Source: Cylicocyclus nassatus (Eukaryota; Nematoda; Chromadorea; Rhabditida; Strongylidae). Taken from it: DNA of 64,000 bases. Positions 59,581-64,000 of the stretch are shown here, piece after piece. Both the position numbers and the translations under genes were made by a program. The notes below the pieces were generated by a model. The model saw only the letters and a list, made by a program, of their open reading frames with translations. It searched no databases and was not told where the DNA came from. Every line of letters begins with the position of its first letter. The first letter of the stretch is position 1. The stretch spans positions 75,856,792 to 75,920,791 of the forward strand of contig CATQJL010000305.1 of the NCBI GenBank assembly GCA_958299035.1, read 5' to 3'.

Positions 59581-59586
59581 AATAAA
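59581..59586 (+). terminator. Polyadenylation signal of the collagen gene
   Basis: AATAAA begins 8 nt after the TAA stop codon of the collagen gene, implying a very short 3' UTR, which is common in nematodes. The cleavage site would lie roughly 10-20 nt downstream. Confidence 0.75.
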
Positions 59587-59599
59587 TCCTTGCTATGTT

Positions 59600-60432
59600 T
59601 CAATGTTACAGTTCAGAAAAGGTCTGAAGAGAGTGCAGTCTAATGTAAGTACACTCGGCTATTCCTGAAAATTTATTTATTTATTTATTCATTACACGCA
59701 TAGGTGCACCAATAAAGAGAAAGAAAAAATGCAGAAAGGTGAAATCTGGCACAGATTGGTGTATCCGTTTCAATGCTGGAATGTGCAGGTCGTTCTCCTT
59801 CGCCAGAGGGTGAGGACTTCTCGACCGAGTTCCTGGTCCCTTACCCAAACGCATAGGATGTCTGTAAAAGTTACCAGGGCTTGGCTGACCAACTTAACCC
59901 GTAACGGACAAATCCGTTGGGGACCCTGGGCGAGCGGGAAGGGGGGACCTCAAGGAGGAGAGTTCACTGGATCTTCGGATTCCTCGAACGGCTATTCCAA
60001 GCAAAGTATATCAGAAGCCTTCAAAAAGTATCAGATAATAGGCCCAAAAATATGGACACCAATCTTGGTTTCAATCTTAAAATGATGAGTCTAAACTCCA
60101 GTCAACATCAGGAAAACACAGGATCTTTTTATCAGTTTGATGCCAGATGTAGAGATGAATACAGCAGAAATGACATCAGCAATCTCGCAGATGAAAGAAA
60201 TTCATCTGTATGACAGAGTTGTTATGTTAAGGTTATTTATTAGGAGCTCTGTGTTTTTTGACTTATGTTTGAAGCAGCTGCTCTAAGAGAATTTCACCTT
60301 TAATACTGTTTGTATCATTAGAAAGCGCTTTTCTTGCTCTTCCTTATACAGATATTGAACTTCGATCAATTCACCAGTTTAATGAGATTGCTGTCTAAGA
60401 TCCCCAGATGGCCGAGATACGTTTTCACCTAA
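59600..60432. other. Downstream region with an unassigned frame
   Basis: (TTTA)n at 59,671-59,690. A plus-strand frame at 59,729-60,085 and an overlapping one give basic, Trp-containing peptide sequence in a stretch with higher GC than its flanks. Another frame contains GTDWCIRFNAGMCRS, faintly like a CCCH zinc finger, but stops break it. This may be a decayed retroelement gag or gene fragment; no call is made. Confidence 0.35.
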
Positions 60433-60660
60433 GGCCCAAGGCACACCTTCAGGGATCCTGTCGTTAGGATTTTCGATTACGGCTAGACTACCTGGGCGAC
60501 CGAACATCGCGTGAAAATCGCTCATCGCTTGATTACCATACATACCTAAAGCGATTTCGTAGACGCCCACACACCACACTTCATTATACGTGCTTTTGGA
60601 AAATTTGCGCAAAATTGTCTGAATGCATCTATTCAAGGAAATTCGAACAGAAGCCATATG
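60433..60660. repeat. Possible Harbinger-like element end
   Basis: TAA followed by GGCCCAAGGCACACCTTC resembles the terminus of the 46,583-47,012 element. Its best inverted partner, GGCCTGAGGCATACCTTC read from 63,078 leftwards, lies 2.6 kb away, beyond the Tc1-like element at 60,941-62,577. They may be the two ends of one element that was later invaded, or two separate fragments. Confidence 0.4.
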
Positions 60661-60940
60661 TGGCACCGTATGCTTTTAGAGTACATTACATCAAACGAGG
60701 AAGGATATGGATTTCCACTCATCCTAGTATTTACCAACGTTTTTCTACGGGCGCAAGTTAGCATCTGCAATGAAATCGACTTACTAGTTGAACTTTTGAG
60801 TTCACTCTTTAACTATTAATAGGCATATACGTTACAGTAAGGCGATGCTTTCGGCTCTGCGAAATACTTGGGTAGGCATATTTGACAAGAATGCTGCGCA
60901 AGCTTTTGCCTGCCAATCCGCGAACGATTTTATACGTATA

Positions 60941-62577
60941 CAGTGACCGCCAAAAAGTTGCGGACAAGCCTCCTTCCTTTTTTCATCGTTCATTTTCGGA
61001 TGGAAAAGAGAGATAAAGAAATGATTGGAATGCATGAGATGATAGAGCTTTTCAAGAGCTACAACTACACATTGCGCTTTTTGGAGAATATGTATTTTAA
61101 GAATTTTAAATATATTTTTCTAAAAAAGTCCGAAACTGGCCGCGTCACAATGTCGCGGACAGTAATTCTGCGAACGCGATATTTTTTCTTCATGTCTTTG
61201 TTTGGGGCAAAAACAGAAGTTTTTCTGAGAGATGAGCCCACTACATTATAGAGCTCATTGAGGTCAATAATCAGGTAGTGGTTACTTCCAAAAAACCAAG
61301 CTTGATTTGATTTTGCTTCTTTCAAAAGATAACTTCTAATTCACATTTTCAAACCAAATTTTTTCACGTGACCTATGCAAAAAATCCTAACAAAGCTGTT
61401 CAGATAAAATGGATGCTCTTTGCCTTCCGCTGTTCTTCGGACGTGTGCTGGTGAGTTTCTTTGCTGAAAATGGCCCTTGGCAGTGCGTGCAGATAACCCC
61501 GTCTGCACCTCACCACTGACTTGCACCGCTTTGCAGGCTTGTATCTCGGCCAGCGGTTATTCTACGAGCCTGCATTTAGGCTCATTCGAAAGAGCGTGAA
61601 TTTCTCGACACGATGCTTTGCAAACTAGTTGAGTTTGAAAAATCGCGGAGACTCTACGGATGGGAAGGTAAAGCGCAGCATCAGTGGTGGGCTAAAAATT
61701 TTCCTGCTGATTGTGCAAAACTCCTTTCGCCACCGGTTCCATCCTGGAAGTTTAGAACTGTCCATTTCCTTGTGATAGATCCATATCGGAGCTCTAGGAC
61801 TGTTCTAGTGTTGATAAGAGCCTGCACTCCAAACACCTCTAAGGCTGCGCTTTACCACCCCTTCCGTAGAATCTCTGGGATTTCTCAAACTCAACTTATT
61901 TGCATACCGCCGTGTTGAGTCACGCTCTTTCAAATGAGCCTATTTGCAGGCTCGTAGAGTGACTGCTGGCCAAGCTACAAGCCTGCAAAACGGTACAAGT
62001 GAGTGGTGAGGTGCAGACGAGGTCATGTGCACGCACTGTCAACAGCCACTTTCAGCCAAGAAACCACCAGCACATGTTCAATGCATAGAGGATGGCAAAG
62101 AGCATGCGTTTCATCCGAGCAGCTTTGTTGGAATCTCTGGAATAGGTTTTCATGCGAAAAATTTGGCTTGAAGAAGGGAATTAGAAATTTTTTTGAAGAA
62201 AAGCAAAATCAAATCAAGCTTGGGTTTTTTGAAAGTAACCACTACCTGATTATTGACCTCGATGAGCTCTATAATATAGTATGCGTACTTGTCCGAGAAA
62301 TTTGCTTTTGCTCCAAGAAAAAACCTAAAAGAAAATTTTTGCGTTCGAAGAATTATTGTCCGCGGCATTGTGACGCGGCCATTTCCGGAATTTTCTAGAA
62401 AAATTTTTTTGAAATTTTTAGAATACGTGCCTTCCAGAAAGGGCAATGTGTGGGTTGTAGCTCTTGATGAGCTCTATCACCAAATGCAATCCAACCATCT
62501 CTTCTCTTTGTTTTCCATCTGAAAATAAGCGCTGAAAACAGGAGGGCGACTTGTCCGCAACTTTTTAGCGGTCACTG
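60941..62577. mobile_element. Tc1-like foldback element, copy B
   Basis: The ends CAGTGACCGCCAAAAAGTTG and (inverted) CAGTGACCGCTAAAAAGTTG sit in TA at 60,939-60,940 and 62,578-62,579. The arms share blocks with copy A at 32.3-33.9 kb, including GTGTGCTGGTGAGTTTCTTT, CTTGCACCGCTTTGCAGGCT and GGCTCATTCGAAAGAGCGTG. It is 1,637 bp and foldback in structure with arms over 700 bp. No transposase frame. The plus and minus frames inside are mirror products of the arms. Confidence 0.85.
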
Positions 62578-62579
62578 TA

Positions 62580-64000
62580 TGTCTGGGCAACCGAAACTGT
62601 ACATCTATTCTGCTTCAAAAATTATAGCAAGAACACGAGGTTCGGCCACCATTTACTGGTTATTGGTAAACAAGAACAGGAGAGGATTAGTGCATTGCGA
62701 GAACAGTAAATGGTAACACAGTGGGCGACGTGACATATGGGAAGCATTTCATACTATATATTTCGCAGCGTTGTTTTCGTTGATTAATAGTATAACATCT
62801 TCGATGACCATCCTTCTCTCAAGCAGAGAGGAAGCGCTTGTAAGAGAGGGCGTAGTTCTAGATGGGATTCGCATTTGCAAAAAAAACATCTCAACAAAAC
62901 AGAAGCCATTTGAGCGATTCGCCCATCTCCTGGTGCAGACCTAGCGACGGCGGCATCGCTGACGTTCAACGTTCAACGTTCACCACACATTTGGAGGGGC
63001 GTGCGCTGCGTACTCGGAACATATGTCCGAGTTGTAAATGGCGACGCGACTGGGATCGCAGAAGGTATGCCTCAGGCCTGAGAAATATGTTATTGCAAGA
63101 AAATTCCACAATGAGCCATTCAAGTCAAGTTCTTTCATAATTGCCGAATAAGGGTGTAACAGGCTAGTATATGCAGACAAGCTCAATTTTATGAAGAAAG
63201 CGTCTAATAAAACTCGTTGTCGAACATTAATCTTTTGTATGAATGTTTTACGAGCAATAAGTTTCTGCGAATAGAGGCAAACTATGTGAGTCAAAGTTGG
63301 AGGCGCTAGAGTGAAGCAAGAGGTAGCAGGGTCCTTTCGTCAATTCCTCTTCACCGCTCGTGTCCAGTTCAAGATTTTCATAATTCGTAAATGGCATGCG
63401 CATATGTATCCAAACGAGGTCAAAAACCAGTTTCTTTTTTTGTTCGGTCAAAAAAACCTCCCGGCACGAAGACCCTATGCTCTTTTAGGCTGCAAAATAA
63501 GCTATGAAAATCTCTCTACTTATCCATAATAAATATGCTTGCCAATTCTTGTGAGAGAGTATTGACATGTCAAAAAAGACAAGTTTTTGAAGAATTACCT
63601 CTTCTATAAGAAGGTTTCTTGCATATCTTAACATTTTGAAATGCTCAACACAGTGAAAGTAAGATCATGGAACAAAGTTGACTTTGAAAGAAGTTATGAC
63701 TTTTTGAATTCGAAAATTCAAATCGACAGAAGTCATGCAGCAGCCTGATATAAACGGATGACTGTACCCACAAAATGTTTGTGAGTTTAGAACATGTCAT
63801 TTATGAAATACCGCTCACATAACATGCAAAATCTCCGTAAATGTCGCGAAATACCAGGATTGTTAAGAACTTTCACGAAATTGCGGGAATTTCGCGAAAT
63901 TCAAGGATTTCCGCAACATTCACGGAATTTTTGCACATTCTGTGGGTGGTATTGTAATTGACAACTAGAAGTGCAGATTTGCTAAACAAGGAGCGAGGGT
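62580..64000. other. Intergenic DNA, no gene recognised
   Basis: A short triple repeat of CGTTCAA lies near 62,962-62,982. AAAGAAGTTATGACTTTTTG at 63,688 resembles the mariner-like MITE interior. A cluster of CG-containing dyads (TTCGCGAAATT, ACATTCACGGAATTT and similar) lies at 63,835-63,935. No gene recognised. Confidence 0.45.

Noticed and set aside
59126..59603. Several overlapping antisense and alternate frames of 89-154 codons
   Set aside because: They are shadows of the Gly-X-Y repeat of the collagen exon, whose 9-nt periodicity keeps all frames open.
1..64000. CRISPR array, rRNA genes, bacterial operons
   Set aside because: No regularly spaced identical repeats with unique spacers, no rRNA-like sequence, and the genes have spliceosomal introns.

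Overview
This is a eukaryotic, AT-rich window that reads as nematode nuclear DNA. A cuticle-collagen gene carries the standard nematode architecture. The genes have introns mostly of 43-59 bp with T-rich acceptors ending in cag or tag, and the start codon of the collagen gene sits directly on a perfect ttttcag acceptor, as expected for spliced-leader trans-splicing. The species cannot be determined from the sequence. Gene density is very low and most of the window is non-coding DNA dense in transposon relics, which suggests a repeat-rich, probably parasitic or large-genome nematode.

Layout. 1-5.2 kb: no gene recognised, but two mariner-like ends abut near 4.17 kb. 5.2-7.5 kb: a rhodopsin-family neuropeptide-type GPCR on the minus strand. 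I could assemble eight exons (350 codons, all splice phases consistent); the first coding exon and the exact C-terminus are not resolved. 7.5-10 kb: a tRNA-derived SINE, a large foldback element with a small MITE nested in one arm, and a second hairpin element. 11.4 kb: one possible WD40-repeat exon. 14-28 kb: MITEs, including a 1,018-bp mariner-like foldback and a TAA-flanked Harbinger-like element, and a complete non-autonomous Helitron at 26,832-28,012. 29-34 kb: a second SINE, a possible decayed coding stretch, and a 1.6-kb Tc1-like foldback. 35-41 kb: mariner-like MITEs and a nearly perfect 949-bp hairpin. 41.9-45.4 kb: an unrecognised minus-strand gene with an acidic C-terminal region and a terminal membrane segment, surrounded by repeats. 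46-52 kb: further MITEs. 52.1-52.8 kb: a remnant of a GIY-YIG-bearing (Penelope-like) retroelement, split by a 134-bp hAT-type MITE with a perfect 8-bp target duplication. 56 kb: another mariner-like MITE. 58.2-59.6 kb: a complete four-exon cuticle collagen gene. 60.9-62.6 kb: a second Tc1-like foldback.

The two clear host genes (GPCR and collagen) are functionally unrelated and about 51 kb apart; nothing suggests an operon. The dominant theme is a community of non-autonomous transposons, many of them long inverted repeats. Several mariner-like families share an internal box about 85-115 bp from one end. No intact transposase, CRISPR array, rRNA or functional tRNA gene was seen. Positions of splice sites and element ends come from reading the sequence by eye; homology statements are from memory of family motifs, not from searches.
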